Positions 1-13,439 of a DNA stretch of 64,000 nucleotides are shown one piece after another. The DNA lies in contig CM056559.1 in assembly GCA_029721515.1 (NCBI GenBank), positions 2,915,001 to 2,979,000 of the forward strand. Reading direction: 5' to 3'. The position numbers and the translations under genes are program-made. Under the pieces are notes generated by a model. It did not search any database. It was not told where the DNA came from and saw only the letters and a program-made list of their open reading frames with translations. Positions within the stretch are counted from its first letter, which is position 1, and the number at the start of each line of letters is the position of its first letter. This DNA is from Synanceia verrucosa (lineage: Eukaryota; Chordata; Actinopteri; Perciformes; Synanceiidae).

Positions 1-2008
1 CAGTTGAACAATCTGTGGGAAAAAAATCATGAATCCGTCTGTGCTCCTAATTGCATGTGCAAGATATCACTTTTGTTAAAAAAAAAATGTATTAACTACA
101 GTATAAATATATTATTTTGAGAATAATTTATTTGTTCAAAAGAGGGAAATGCACAATAAACAAGATTAAAGATGAATATGACAAGATATATGACAGATTT
201 TATTAATATTTTTTAAATCAATACATTTAAATATATTCTGTGATAATATTTGTAATGTAAATAATTTTTTTAGGTAACAGGAACAGGATATTGATTCATA
301 TTTGATCAGACTATCTGTGACTAAAGTAACTTTATTTATCATACCTGCTCAAAGTTACCGAGCTTCAAAAGGTATTTTATCAGTTATTTGGTTTTAATCA
401 GTCACCACTTATAACCTGAACCCACCACTGTATTTTCCAGAACCTAAAGTACTGCTGTTTTCAGTTTCAGTGTATTTTGTTTTTTTTAAATATAGGTACA
501 GGATCAGTCTGCAGCTGCCTTGACAAATGACACCAATCACTTCCATCTCTTCATTCCTATGCAAAAAGCAAAACTGACTTTTTAAAATCAACCAGAATTA
601 TCAAAAATATCTCAAAATCAGACTGCAATTATTTGCAGCCTTGCTCGTCTTTGTGATGGTATTCTTTTCGCAACAAAACACCACGCATGCTAATCACATC
701 TGCAGATGTAATGTCTTGAGAAGCATGAGCTGAGCGCCTTCTCACAAGGTGTAATTATGATTTTGTGGATGCACAAGCTGCTGTGCACCAGTGGGTTTAA
801 ACAGCTGCAAGAAATATAGCAAATACAATGTCAGGTTTGAACTCCAAACGGGGACAACATCCCCCGATTACTAGAGAAGCTCTAAAAACAAATCAGTGGA
901 GGGATTTCAGGTTAATTACTCAACATGTTATTGACTCTGCGGCAGAAAGCTACCTTCCAAACACGATGACAAATGAGCTTGGGTAATGACAGACTCTAAA
1001 GATGAGTGAGTATACAGTAAGGAAGGAAGGAAGTGTGCAGCGACAATACAGAGAAAAGGACAGCAGAGGGAGGACTGCTACCTTTACAGAGAAGCAGTAT
1101 GAAAGAGCTGTGAGTGTTTTTGTTTACACCATTTTGTCAGAAGCATTTAATGTAACAAGAAACTAACCTGATGTTCTCAGGTTGTTAACCAGGTTTGATG
1201 TGAAGTAAAGAGGAGGGAGGCTTGTGTTTCATTTGAATGCATTTCTAGTAATTAGATCAGAGGAAATGGGACAGAAAGCAGGAGAGTGTGTGAGTATGTG
1301 GACTGGAGGTTATATGAAGAGAGATTTTTCCACCCTATCTTTCATTCTCTGTCACTCTTTGTGTTGGAACCACACCTCTGCCTCTGAGCAACGACGTGTT
1401 TTTTCTTTGTTTAAAGACGTTCAAGTCATGTACAGGAAGCCCAGATGAGTTTCACAAAAGTCACTTTGTCATCTGCAGCTGAAACGCTCACGTGAACACA
1501 CAAGCGCTCAAGTAAGCCAACGAATGCAAATCAAAAAAACTTAGTGAGCGCTGAGCCACGCGAACACAAATATTTACCAAGACGCTCTCAACAGGAACTT
1601 TTAACTCTTGCCACCCACTCACCGTCTCCGCTTTAATAACAACCTCTCTGGGCTTGCTAGGTTTTTCGCCAGCTCATGACCCGTCTCTCCCTCTGAGCAC
1701 CACAGAATGCTTTTTCATCTGAGACACGTCACCGCAGCACGGGCACAAACTCTCAGAAGCCAGGGGGAATTTCTGATGCTTCTCTGAAAGGTCAGGGCAT
1801 TTCAGCGAGAGAGAAAACAAGTTCTTCTGTCCTCTCAGTCCTTACATTCACTTCCTGCTGTGGAGGAGGTGAACACACGTAATCTGGTATTTCGGGTAAA
1901 GATTTGGCTGATAGGAAGGTAAAGGAAGTGAACTCGTGCACACTTAGAACAGAGACATGCTGTGTGTTTGTCCCAGATGCTGACACAGTTTCCACTTGTG
2001 TGCCTTAC
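1..2008 (-). other. bcl9l: bcl9l intron sequence running off the window
   Basis: This AT-rich stretch follows the donor at 2008. I searched by eye for the next expected BCL9L block (basic and acidic residues around a GDEWCSGPDSEEDD-like motif) and did not see it. Nothing else supportable was found. Confidence 0.6.
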
Positions 2009-2336
2009 CTCCTTTGGCATCTGTCTCCAGGGCTGGAGGAACGGCGCTTCTCGATTCACCAGAGTCAATGGAGACGCTCCGCTCCCGCTTGGATTTGGTC
2101 TTCAGCATCCCTCCGACGCTGCTCACTGATTGGCTACCGGCCTTCAGCCCAGGGTTGCCGGGGGAAATCTGGTTGGTTTTGACTCCATGACTCCCGGCAG
2201 CGACGGCCTTTGGACCCAGGTGGCCAGTAGTGCCCTGCTGCTGCTGCTGGGCCTGCTGGTTCACGCTGGGTATCTGGGACCGGCTGTCACTGGTGACCTG
2301 CTTGCCATGATTGGCCAGTTTATTGTCTGTGTGCAT
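2009..2336 (-). CDS. bcl9l: bcl9l first coding exon (partial gene; encodes residues 1-109)
   Basis: Encodes the N terminus of BCL9-like, a nuclear adaptor that links beta-catenin to Pygopus in Wnt-responsive transcription. Reading leftward from the ATG at 2336-2334, the peptide starts MHTDNKLANHGK and contains GVKTNQISPGN and KSKRERSVSIDSGE. These align in order with human BCL9L (MHPENKLTNHGK, GAKANQISPSN, KVKRDRSVSVDSGE), and more closely than with BCL9. A glutamine run (QQAQQQQQ) is a local difference. The basic KTKSKRER stretch could act in nuclear import (inference). The exon ends at 2009 with donor GAG|GTAAGG in phase 1. The beta-catenin and Pygopus binding domains lie in later exons, which I do not find in 1-2008, so the gene runs off the left edge. 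The upstream in-frame stretch ending PPPQSPANQ resembles the residues just before this Met in a longer human isoform, but an in-frame stop precedes it with no further Met. Confidence 0.9.
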
Positions 2337-2418
2337 TTGATTGGCTGGTGATTGAGGTGGAGGTCTGGTATGGAGGAAAGCTGTTTGTCAGTGGCGCTCA
2401 CATTGCTTCCAGGAGACA
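2337..2418 (-). promoter_or_regulatory. bcl9l: bcl9l 5' UTR part of the first coding exon, with upstream AUGs
   Basis: A strong acceptor (pyrimidine tract then ctccgtcag) on the minus strand places the exon's 5' boundary at 2418, leaving about 82 nt of leader before the bcl9l ATG. The leader holds an ATG followed directly by TGA, a start-stop element. Joined to the exon at 2673-2746, a second short uORF (MSVSWKQCERH) would cross the splice junction and end in this leader. Such elements often lower or regulate translation of the main frame. The splice boundary is inferred from sequence only. Confidence 0.55.
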
Positions 2419-2672
2419 CTGACGGAGAAAAGACAAATCATGAGTGTCAGTATTTCAAATTCAAGGCCTCATCTTGGAGTAATACAACTCTGACCAGTGC
2501 ACATAATTTAATTTGGAGCTGGAAAACAATTAATCAGAAACTTGCTTCCGCACAGAGTTTACAGAGCTTGTTTTTTTTTTCTAAAGATAAACCTTAAATC
2601 GCACCTCTGCTGAGTGGATGATTAGCAATGCCAACCGGTCCCGGCGCTTAACTTTTTTGCTCGTTCACTCAC

Positions 2673-2746
2673 CTCATCTCAACCAGACGCTGGACTGATA
2701 CACTGCCATGCTGCTCTCCAGGACGCTTCACTGACCACACATGGAC
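2673..2746 (-). other. bcl9l: Candidate non-coding 5' UTR exon of bcl9l
   Basis: A 74-nt minus-strand segment lies between a strong acceptor (ttgttgtctcccag) and a near-consensus donor (GATGAG|GTGAGTG), 254 bp upstream of the next exon. It contains ATGs opening two very short frames, MCGQ and MAVYQSSVWLR, so it is most likely leader. No protein homology is seen. The call rests on the paired splice sites and the position. Confidence 0.5.
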
Positions 2747-5584
2747 CTGGGAGACAACAAGAGAGTAACACCATCAGTGGAGCCAGATAGCAACCTTTAC
2801 AGCCGGCACTATCTGGCAGTGTGTGCGTCCTCAGTCTGGGGGTCAACATCAACTTCATGAGCAGAAAGGAGCCGGAAAAGAGAGAGATAAAGCCAAAAGA
2901 TTGATAAGAGAGCAAGGCCAGAGAGACACTGTGAGGTAGCTGTTTCTTTAAGGGAAAGAGAGCAAAGACTGGGTTTGAGTTGGGGGAGGGATCTGCAGCT
3001 CAGAAGCAGCTCAGCAGTGTTTTAGGTCCAACCCCCCAAACCACAAAAACTCCACCACACATTCCACAACACTGTCTGCAGCAATACCTGTCTCTGCCTC
3101 TCACGCTTGTGAGCGTAAGCACAAAACTCATTTCAGTTCAGGCCTATTTAGACGTTTATTCAGCATTTGTTTTAGAAGACAATCTAATGTGACCCGAGAG
3201 CAAGAGATCTATCTGCAGCCTCCAACTGAGCAGGACTCAAGCTCTACATGAAGAATGGAAGCACATGAGGCTTCACTCTGCATCCAAGTCCTAATAGCTG
3301 CAAGCTGATGCCCTCTTGACACCGCCACCTGCCTGTGTCCATAACCCTGCACTTCTGATTTTAACCTTTGCAACTGGGCTTTGGTTCCCTGTGACTGGAA
3401 GAGGAAATTTGTGTAGTCTGCATATTAGCTGTAGTTCGGCTGTGTGTCCCTGCATTAAAACAGGTCTGCAGTATCTGCAGGTCTCAACATGACCCTTCCA
3501 CACCTGTTGCCGCTGAACAATAGTTGGTCAAAACAGTCATCACAGCCTGTTCGAAAGCAGACATAATGCAGATCTCATGTAAACATTTCCACTGGCTGCC
3601 ATTTTGGGCTGACGACACAATCCTACCGCTGGTCAGCTGAACCATCTGTACCACTCACTCACCTTGACAGGTGATGGTGAACACAACACTGTAATTAGTC
3701 ATTAACTAACACCGACTCATGTCAGCACAGAAAGGTGCCTTGTTCGTTGGCTGAGGACTTCATCAGTCATTAACTCAAACTGGGACAGTCAGACGTCGCT
3801 GCTGTTGACAAAGTGTGACTCGCTTGCTCTGTGGAGGCAGAATAATCATATAGTGAGGCGCTGACCTTCGAGTGAACGTTTATGAAAAGACAGGCCCATC
3901 TGAAGTGAATACCAGTCTAGTGGACATCAAGGAGACTTGATATGATCAACAAGGGGAAAAAGCTTTTGCAGCTGGTGCAAGTCCTCGATAGGAAATGTGT
4001 CTCGTCCAACATCATCACCATTCCTTCCCACAAGCACGGAGCCTTTATTTAAGCAATCAGCCCCAAAGAACATTATAGGGATTTCAGCCTTTTTCAGACT
4101 TGATTAGTTTTTACTGGAGAGAGGTTTAGTGTGTTAACAAAAACATCCAAAGAAAGGAAATGACTCCAAGTATTCAAACCAATCTGCTCTTGACCAATAA
4201 TATAAGATGTTGTTCCTTGACCTTCTGGAATAGCAGCTGCTAGAAAAGGTGCTGGCGTGACGAGCAGTTTTTGGTTCGCACATCAATGTTTAACTGAGCT
4301 GTTACACAGTCACAGGTCTCAAACAAAGCAGGTTTCCCTCAACAAGCCAAGAAATTCTGTTTGAATAGCACTGTTTACAGAAATTATTGTATTTGGAGGA
4401 AGACCAATTTGTGTTGCAACATCCGGAGAAATGTGCTTCATTCAGATTCATTTCAGGTTAGACCTGTAACAATGAATCTATTAAACGCGAGTGATTCATT
4501 GTCACACTTCGATCCCACAACAGGTCATCTCCATTTAAGCTTAGGCTATTATGCAACTTCTCAAAACAACTGGTCACACCAGTGATGACTTAGGCGTGTC
4601 ATAGTATTCAGCTACCTGTTACCAGCCGTGACGGTGACGTTGGCCTCGTTTTCACCTCGTGACAATGTGTGTGTGTCCTACTGTATCAGGAACTGGCACA
4701 GAAGCAGGTTTGAGTACTTAGAAATATAAACACTTTGCGTGATGACAGAAATTTGTACGTCGAGTTTCAAGGAGGGCGGAGGTGAGGAAGAGGCAGGTGT
4801 GATCCCATCACAAGGTGGTCACCAGCATTTTGCAAGTAATTCATGTCAATTATGATATATTAAATCCCCTTTGACTCAGTGCTGTAAAACTGAAATATTT
4901 CAATAGTTCTTACAGATACTGAATACTAAAGAGCAGTCAGTAAAATCACATTTCTTTATGACTTATCAGACACACCCAGGAGAACCAACACTAAACCTAA
5001 TTGGAGTCATCTGCATTCATTACACACAAAAAATAAGACATTTAACACCAAGGTTTGGGAAATGATTAGTATGCAATTACAGTGGCATTTGAATGATGAA
5101 TTTGTCAAATCAACCTGGCAATTAATCTGCAATAAATCAAAAAAAAAAAATCTAAGTTTATGTGAGGTGTTCTCACTTTCCCTCACCCTTAACCAGTCAC
5201 ACAGTTCCTGCCAAAGCAGGTCTGAATGTCCAGTCTGGCTTTCGTCTTGATGCTGATCCATTACACGAAAAACAAACCATATCAATCAGCCCTATAAGCT
5301 TGAAAAAAGTTAAACAGTAGCTAGATACAAATAAGCTAGAAATTCATAATAAGGTGCAGCCACATGGGTGAAGGCTTGCCAAGAACTGGTTCATTGTAAC
5401 ATCAGAAAATTGTCTTGTATTGTAGCCTGGTCTTCAGGAAAAATGTTAGCATCGTACATGTGTGTGAACTGCGGTTTTGTATTCGGTCAGAGGAAATGAC
5501 GTAGGATTTGATGTATGTAATATATTGAGTGGCCATTATTGAATGTTACATGGCCTAATAAAGAAAATAACAAGTGACCACTAA

Positions 5585-5815
5585 GGCCATGTCTACATGG
5601 AGACAGGTTCGTAACAACTATCAAATATCAAAACTGATTTGCACGCTCGATTTCTTCTTCCGTTTTGTTGAATTTGTGTGGCTGCGTCAAATCACCACCC
5701 GCAGGCCGATTATATATGTTACGGCATTTCAGTGGTTTCATGAGGACAAACATTTTCTGAGACGGCATTGTGTTTTCAGAAAACTTTTTCAAAATTAAGT
5801 CTCCGTTTCCCAAGA
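5585..5815. mobile_element. Candidate degraded DNA-transposon/MITE fragment
   Basis: The block runs from ggccatgtctacatggagac to attaagtctccgtttccc. The wording resembles teleost non-autonomous elements whose ends carry 'chromosome walk' phrases such as gtctacatggagac and gtctccgtttccc, seen here as loosely inverted ends (ggagac/gtctcc). No coding capacity and no clear target duplication. Family assignment is from memory only. Confidence 0.35.
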
Positions 5816-6439
5816 ATGGTTAAGGACTTTCAGCCAAACGTAAACTTTAACTTTGCCCTTGTTCTGTAACTTTATTTAAGAAAGTTATTATTTAAGGTAG
5901 TTACAGCAGTTATGATAGTTATGTTAGTTACATATTTATGTCATTATTTCAATGATGATCTTTTTCTAACCTTAATCAAGTAGGTAGGCAGGCCTAAACC
6001 TGACCAACTTTTTTTTTCAATTTCAATGTGAACAGCACACAGCAGGGTCGCTAACAACCGGGGCAGGACAAATCTGTTACTGTAAAGAAATAAAGCAGTA
6101 AATGACCAGGAGGGCGATGACCAACATGGTGTAACGTACACAAACAAAACATTTTTTTGTTAGTATCTTTTTTATTTTCCAAAGAAACTTAAAAAGATGC
6201 TGTACTACTGTACGCATCTGACGTAACAGTCACAGTCCAAGTTCACATAAAAACACTAAAACGTTATCGAGCAGTTAGCAATCTTCATGAAATATAAACT
6301 TGTTCTTTAACAGCTGACACATGCCTATCTTAAAAAAACCTTACCGACTGCATGGAGCCAGTCTGTGCTGGGATGGCAGAGTGAGCGAAATATACATTTT
6401 AGTCTTCTCTGCAATCCTTTTGAAATATACTTTATTATA

Positions 6440-6600
6440 CTATAATAGATTTTGCTGGATGATATATTGTCCCACTATTTATTGCTGATAAACGATAGAT
6501 AATACTGTCATTACTGCACAGATGGAGCATGCCACCATCATCCCTCTATCTATCGTCGTGTAAGAGGTATTAGATACAAAATCATTGGAAAATAGGTTTA
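6440..6600. mobile_element. Candidate hAT-like non-autonomous repeat fragment
   Basis: Contains gatatattgtcccactattt followed by ataaacgatagataatactg. This word combination is typical of a common degenerate teleost hAT-derived repeat. Ends are unclear and nothing is coded. Confidence 0.4.
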
Positions 6601-7844
6601 AAAATCCTCAGGTTACCCTTTAAGATGTGCACGCCATACAAAACATTGTGTTTGAGATGTGCACAATGTTATGTTTTACAACCTACACCTGTTGATTACA
6701 TACAGCACAGGCACAGGAGACAAAAATACGGGGCCTGGCATTATCATATTTATGCCCTGCCCTGGTTTACAGTGTAAAAGCCCAGATCAGCTGCATATGT
6801 TTACACAATGGTGAGCTGTTGTCCAATCAACATACAGTACTGGGGCATTGAATGTCCTCCATTCCTCTTTCCTCACTTGACATTTTCACATCCAGTTTGG
6901 GAAACAAATTCAGTTGGACATTGTCCAGATGCTGCTGCTCCAAATAAATTAGGGAAATAACTCAATGAGTTTTAAAATCCATCGCACATGGTCTTTACGT
7001 ATGAAATGTAAACTCATTTAGGGCTATGACGACAAATACAGGTTGATGATCTCAGTTAGGCCAGAAAGTGATGAATGATTGAAATTCATTGTGATGTTCT
7101 GCATGTGTAATTTCAGGGATTTCAAGAAAACTCACAGGTGATATGATTTCCAGGGTTCAGTGTGAATCCCAGTAAAACACAGGTCAGATTTTACTGCTCT
7201 GTCAGTGAGCCTACGGTAAGAGGCTGGGCTCCTATTTAGTCCCAGTGGGTCACACAGTACTCTGTATTTTTAGCTTGAGCTGGTATTAATAGACCCAGAG
7301 AGCCCTGGGAAGTCAGGGTCAACAGTGAGAACAAAATACGACGCCAAGTCCAAAACACAGATGCCACAGTGCTGCTGAGAGGATCGACAGCAGTAACACT
7401 GAGGCCAAAGTGTTTAACAGTACTGATGAATGAATAATGTGTATTGACGCAGGAGTACACACGGTTACACGCCGACGCACAGTAGAAGCTTGTTTGCGGC
7501 AGTTGAATAGAACAGAATAAGAGACGGAAAATAAGTTAAACGTGTTTGACAAATCCCCCATGTATACATTTTCCCAACAGATATATTTTTTAGAAAACTT
7601 TCAGGAATAACTAACTACAGTTTTTGTTTTTCACTCCATCTGATGCTTTTTGTTCTGTGCAGTCAAAAGTATATTCACAGTATTCTTATGTTCTATAGTT
7701 TTTTTTATATTATATACATATATCTTTGTCATATTTGCACTATTATGCACTACAGCAGTGGACTCTGTAGTCCTGTAGTTTAAATCCCACCTGCACATTG
7801 AATAAATTCGATCAAGTGACCCACAAAGCTACAGAACAATTTAT

Positions 7845-8420
7845 TATAGGGCTGCGTGATTATCACAATTATCGCAATTACTCACTGACTGTAGAAACTC
7901 GGTCATTCTGCATCACTGTGGTGCATTTTGAGAGCAAAACCAGGAAGAACGTTGTTCTCAAGAAAACAATTAAATCATAAACACACTGGTTGTATGTACA
8001 TATTAAATATTACAACAACACTGTTGGGTTTGTAAAGTGGGTAACAGTCCAGCTAGAACAGTCTGTACAGGACAAATCACAAAACAATTAAATCCGCTGC
8101 AGTACATTTACGAGAGGAGAGAAAAAACACCGAGCTGAAACACTTCTGTCAGCTGCTGTTCGGTCGTAAGAGCCCATCGGAGAAGTCAACATGGACGATG
8201 ACAGAAGAGCTCGGCTAGGTTTAAAAGATGTTGACTCAGCTATCAAGTCGCTGCCAACTTTCACTCATGGAAAACAAACTGACACCAATAATGTGAACTG
8301 GCTTCCAAGTGACAGCCATCAGTACATTGTGAGTGATCACTGGTGCCAGACTCTCTCTGATGAGCGCACTTTCAAATTTAGCATGCTTGTGTTGGTATCA
8401 CACACAAAAAAAGATCTTTA
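7845..8420. mobile_element. Candidate hAT-like element remnant
   Basis: Starts at tagggctgcgtgattatcac with short A/T-rich repeats (acaattatcgcaatt). This matches the start of many fish hAT elements (agggctgcacgatta type). A 76-codon frame at 8191-8421 follows (MDDDRRARLGLKDVDS), which could be leftover element sequence, but I cannot tie it to a transposase. The 3' boundary is a guess. Confidence 0.35.
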
Positions 8421-10719
8421 AAAATGTCACCAGTGAAATATCACTTAATCAGACAGCACCACCCACCCATGTATGATGATAAAGCGACTGGTTCCAGATT
8501 ATGAACGGAGGGGAAATGATCTGAATGTTTCTTTCAGAGAGGCAGTGCACTGAAAACACACAACTTTCAAGTAGAGGCTATATTTGTATGCTGTCAGAGG
8601 CTGCAGGCGGGGAAAGGACACAACTGGAACTTGTTCAGGAGTCTTGCAGAAGGGAAAAAATGTACACGGCATGTTTGGCATTTCTAGACTGAAGTGGGCC
8701 TGTGTAACAAGCAGGGAAACCCTGTTCATGGATTATTGACCACATTTAGCCTGATATCTGCTCGTTGCTTTTTATAGTCTTTGCCATAACTGCTTTTTTC
8801 CTCTTTCCTCCCCCATTCCTTCAATCACACGCCTGCTCTCCTCTCCCAACATGCACTTTTTTTCCCAGGAATTTATTAGTCTATAACGATAACAAGAGGT
8901 TACTGCAGGTCAGCGTTCATTTGAATAAACATCAAAAAAAAGGTTCAGCTGGTCCAATGATCCCTCAAATTAAACCCTTCATAAAAAGGTAATTATTCTT
9001 TAGTTAATCCACAAAACTGTTTGCGGTTTTCTTCGATAGCCAGCGTCTCTGCACTAATAATCTTGCTCACAGTACTTGTCGGGGGGTTAACTGCAGTGCA
9101 TTATGGGATGGTGCACACAGGTGACAGCCCAAAAAAAATATCAGCACACTAGGGGGGTTGTGGCAGGTTGCTGTGGCAACAAAACATGTCACAGGGCTGA
9201 GTAAATATAGGCTAACCAGTAGGCGATGTGCAGAGAGGAGGGCCTGCAACAGAGGAAAGGCCACATGAAGAAGAAAAAATTAAAAAGGAAAAGTGATCTC
9301 AAAGCAGCGCTGTCTTTTGATGTAACCTGCCTCACTGAACAGAGATGGCAAAAGAGATTTTTTTAGTATGAAATGTACAATGCCCGTCCTCAACGGGCTG
9401 ATAATTAAGTGGTAAGAGGACCGTAGTTACCTATAGCACATGGCATTGTGTCGGGCTCCGGGACAGGGAAGTGCCGGGCTCATTTCGTACAGAGGGTCAA
9501 GGGTTGCATCCTTTCCAACACATTCTGGGAAAGAAGCCAAGTAGAGCAAGGAAAAAGAGCGGACCGCTGCCTCCGAACGGACAGAAGGAAGGCATTAACG
9601 AAGCAGGCTGATGGACAGAAGCCACTCAGCATCAAACTGAACACACACCATTAAAAATGTGTACAAGAAATGCACTGTAACTCACAATATGGGAGTCTGT
9701 TGACCCCACTGGTGAGTTAACCAAAGCAGAACTGTTGTTCCCTGGGGAGCATTAGGGGACGTACACAGCATCTTCCCAAAACAATGCTGAACCAACCATA
9801 AACAGTGATCAAATAACCCGACCCCACAAAGCACAACCTACCCTGACGTTAAACAAACTGGGGGACAGGAAGGACTACAAGTCCTAACACTGAAGATAGA
9901 AAAAGAAAGGTATGTGTACTGAGCTGAAGGGGACATATCAGGAAAAAAACAGCTTTTCTCATATATTTGGGTATCTGGAGTCCCCACTACCTCACAAACT
10001 GTGAAATAAGACAACCCAGTTTTAAGTGGGTTGCCTGGATTAGAAAACTCATCAGAGAAGAGGAGAGAAAAAGGAAAGTGGTAGGCCTAATATCCATGAC
10101 TGAAACGGATAAAACAAGGCGATAAAACTACCTACAGATCATCATAGTGTCTGAACATATTTGGCCTCTGTGGACAAATTTATTTAGATAATATCACTCT
10201 AACAGACACAAATACCCAAACAGAATATGAAAGTAAAACAGCTTTCAGATGTATTACAGAATCCCACTTAAGAGTCTGTTCGAGCATTTGCATGCAATAT
10301 GACTTGTAATACACACTGCTCAGATATGGAATAATTGTATCCACTGTTAAAGAAAATATAACATACTATTGTGCATTCATACAGCAGGAGATCAAGTTGT
10401 TCAGCATTCACATACTGGGAAGTCATTTGGTGGTCAAAAGTCAAATAAGTATCAAAAAAACCTACCCAAGGAAGCACATATGAGCCTCCAATGGAGACTG
10501 ACAAATATTTGTTTGCTTTGCTAAAAGATTATAAGTTTTGAGTTTTGCTTCCTAACCTACAGTTTCAGCCAAGGATAACACACCGCACAATTATCAAATA
10601 GTCACTCTGAAGCAGTTACAAGAGGATCACTCTGAGCAACACATGCATGAAAGCATCGAGCTGTCCAATAATTTTGAGATAAGTTGAGGAAAAATCAAAC
10701 AGGTTGGTTGGACCTCTTG

Positions 10720-11175
10720 ATAAAGGAGGGTCACCAGGCCAGTCAATATGTTTAGGTGCACATCTAAGAAGAGCTATAGACAATAACCGAGCTAAGGATT
10801 TAACTGGAGTTTCCGAGAAATCCGAGTGTACAAGCGTGGCAAGAGAATCGAATTACTGAGCGAAGTACGTTCGACTCTGAGACACGAGGTGGCGCTACAC
10901 ACCCTTTCATGTTGGCATTCTTTCATGGTCTTGTCACTTCCAGAGGGGGAGTGCCCAGGCCAGTCAATAGTCCGGCTAACCGTGGTTTGCATGTACATGC
11001 TGGAAAAGCTTGACTTAGAACTGCATTATCTGGTATGAACAGTCCGATTATAAAAACTCTAGCTTGGTTCGACTACAGTCCGACTAAGGTGTATATATGG
11101 CTTTTAAAACTTCGATATTAGCCAGACTAAGGCAATTAAATCAAATTTCTCTAAGTGCATGTAAACATACTGACC
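10720..11175. mobile_element. Candidate MITE cluster with a 15-bp direct repeat
   Basis: The 15-mer ccaggccagtcaata occurs at 10734-10748 and again at 10955-10969, flanking 206 bp. To its right come phrases typical of a fish DNA-transposon end (agtccgactaagg, cagactaaggcaatt, gcatgtaaacata). The direct repeat may be a target duplication or an internal repeat. No coding capacity. Confidence 0.35.
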
Positions 11176-12844
11176 ATGAAAACACCTACTCTTTGAAAAG
11201 TTTGCTTTGATGTATTTTCCTGTTTGAGTCATCTGGTTGAACTCAGACAAGTTTCAAACTTGTAAACAAGCATCACAGACTCACAAGTATCTAATTCATT
11301 GGATATTAGGACAATTTGGCAACATGACGGGAGTGAAAAAAAAAAATAAGATTCCTCTCCCTTTAACCATGTAGTATACACTTGTCTTTTCACATAAATT
11401 TTCTTGTGTTTTAATGTACAAAGAATCGTCTCTAATAAAAGAATCTCTTGCACACATGAAACGGTACACAGTAGTAAGGGTTAAATCCTGACTTGGCTCA
11501 TATTACATGCTCACCATCACAACTTGTAAAGGGACCTGCATGCTCACAAGTTCTCACAGTGGATATTTGTTCGCCACCTCAGTTAAAACGGCACTGTTCT
11601 CAATTTAACTAACATTAACACACCGCCTAATGCAATTTGAAAGGTTGAGGACAGTGACAGGGCACCTTTGTTGGTGAAGACTGCATGCAAAAAATATGCA
11701 AAAGTACAACAGAAACTCATGTGAACCACAATGAAAGTGTGGCAAAAATGTTCTAAATGCTTTCTAGCTTGGGATTAGACTGAGGCCTGGCTTCTTCACA
11801 AGTGTCTTAGTATGTCCTGTCGCGTGGAAACGTTCTCAATATCACATTATTCTTTCATAGCTCACCTTAGCAGCGCTCACTGTAACTCACCCCAAACTTC
11901 TCAGATCACCTAATCCGATAAGAAACACTTTGTCAGCAGCTCACCCGGTCTGTCTCTGCTTGCACTGGAGCAGTCTGTGTGGACATGCTTCATTCAAATC
12001 AACTCTGGATAAAACAAAAGAGGCAGGAAATGGGAGATTTCATTCATACCTAGAATACGTCAGTCAATCTACGCTGGCTTACGTTTCCCTCTATTGTGCA
12101 GACAGAGGCACATTAGCTTCTGGGCTTCATCCTCAACTCGTCAAATGTTTCATCCAAGCAGAATGCAGAAGTGCACACAAAACTAATAATGAGGCAAGAA
12201 AACCCCTCAGTTACATTAAGAGAAAAAAAGTAATGGCTAGGCTTAAAATAAGCATGTAAATTTGGTAAAATATGTGTAGTAATCAACTTAGTGCAACTAT
12301 AGACCTGGTTAACAGTCTGGTGTTTGTTGGATACATCTCTCTAAAGCGGTTCTTCTTTCTTTTTACACTAAATAGCATTTATATGTGGCTCTGTTTACAC
12401 GACAGTCAGCACAATATATATGGGAAGTCAATACAGCATAATGTTCATTGAGTAAATTATGGTCAAACCATAAAGCAGGGTGGGACTACCTTATGATTGA
12501 CAGGTCTCTACCACAACTGTCCTTGTTATCATCTTCAGCACTTTCAGCATCTATTCAAATCTTTTTAGTCATCTTGTGCAAGTGGTCTAATTAAGCCGTG
12601 ACATACTACATCAAGTACCCATTATTAGACAAAATACTGCCTACAGGTATGGCAATGGACTTTTTTTTTCTTAAAAAGAAAAAGATGCTCTCAACTCGAG
12701 ATGTATCTCACATCCAGTGGGAAGCATCGCGCACAGTGTACTGTAACCCTGAAAAACAATTCAGATCAAGTTGCAAACTCTGTTAGGTGCTATATATAGC
12801 TCACCAGGATATTGTAGATACACAAACAGCATGAAGTGCCTCTT

Positions 12845-12869
12845 ACACACACACACACACACACACACA
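12845..12869. repeat. (AC)n microsatellite, about 12 units
   Basis: Uninterrupted AC dinucleotide run in the probable bcl9l intron. Confidence 0.95.
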
Positions 12870-13439
12870 TGCTGTGCAGTAAAAGAGAAAAAGAGCTGTA
12901 GGATGTCAGGTTCAGGTACAGCACTATCACACCTTATACAACAGGTCAGAAGGTTACTGGATTGAGACCACACAGGCAGTGTGTGACAGCATTTAGCTGT
13001 GTGACTACAATAACTATTTAATTCTAATAAGACTATAACACATTTTAATAATTTACTTCAACCAGCATTATGTTTTAGTTGCCAGTTCTAAAGTTATCTT
13101 GCACACTGTGCTCGTGTGTATCTGAATCACAACGGGGCAGGAAATGCCTATCAAAATAAAATGTTATCAAAGCACACATGTAATTTTACCACGCTGGGGC
13201 TAGCCTGACTAGCATTAAAGAGGCATACAGTGTTATTAACAGCATGTCGGACTCCATATGCCCACTCAGAGTGTGTTGAAGTGAAAGGTACCGTCTGTCA
13301 CCTCACTGTTTAACACGGTTTAGCCGCTTAGTTAGCACACAACCATTCAAATGAAGCGTCTGTCACGTTAGCTCACCGATAAGCTACTTATTTAGACACC
13401 GTGAATTTAAACACCAAAGTTAAACAAGCACACCCATTC

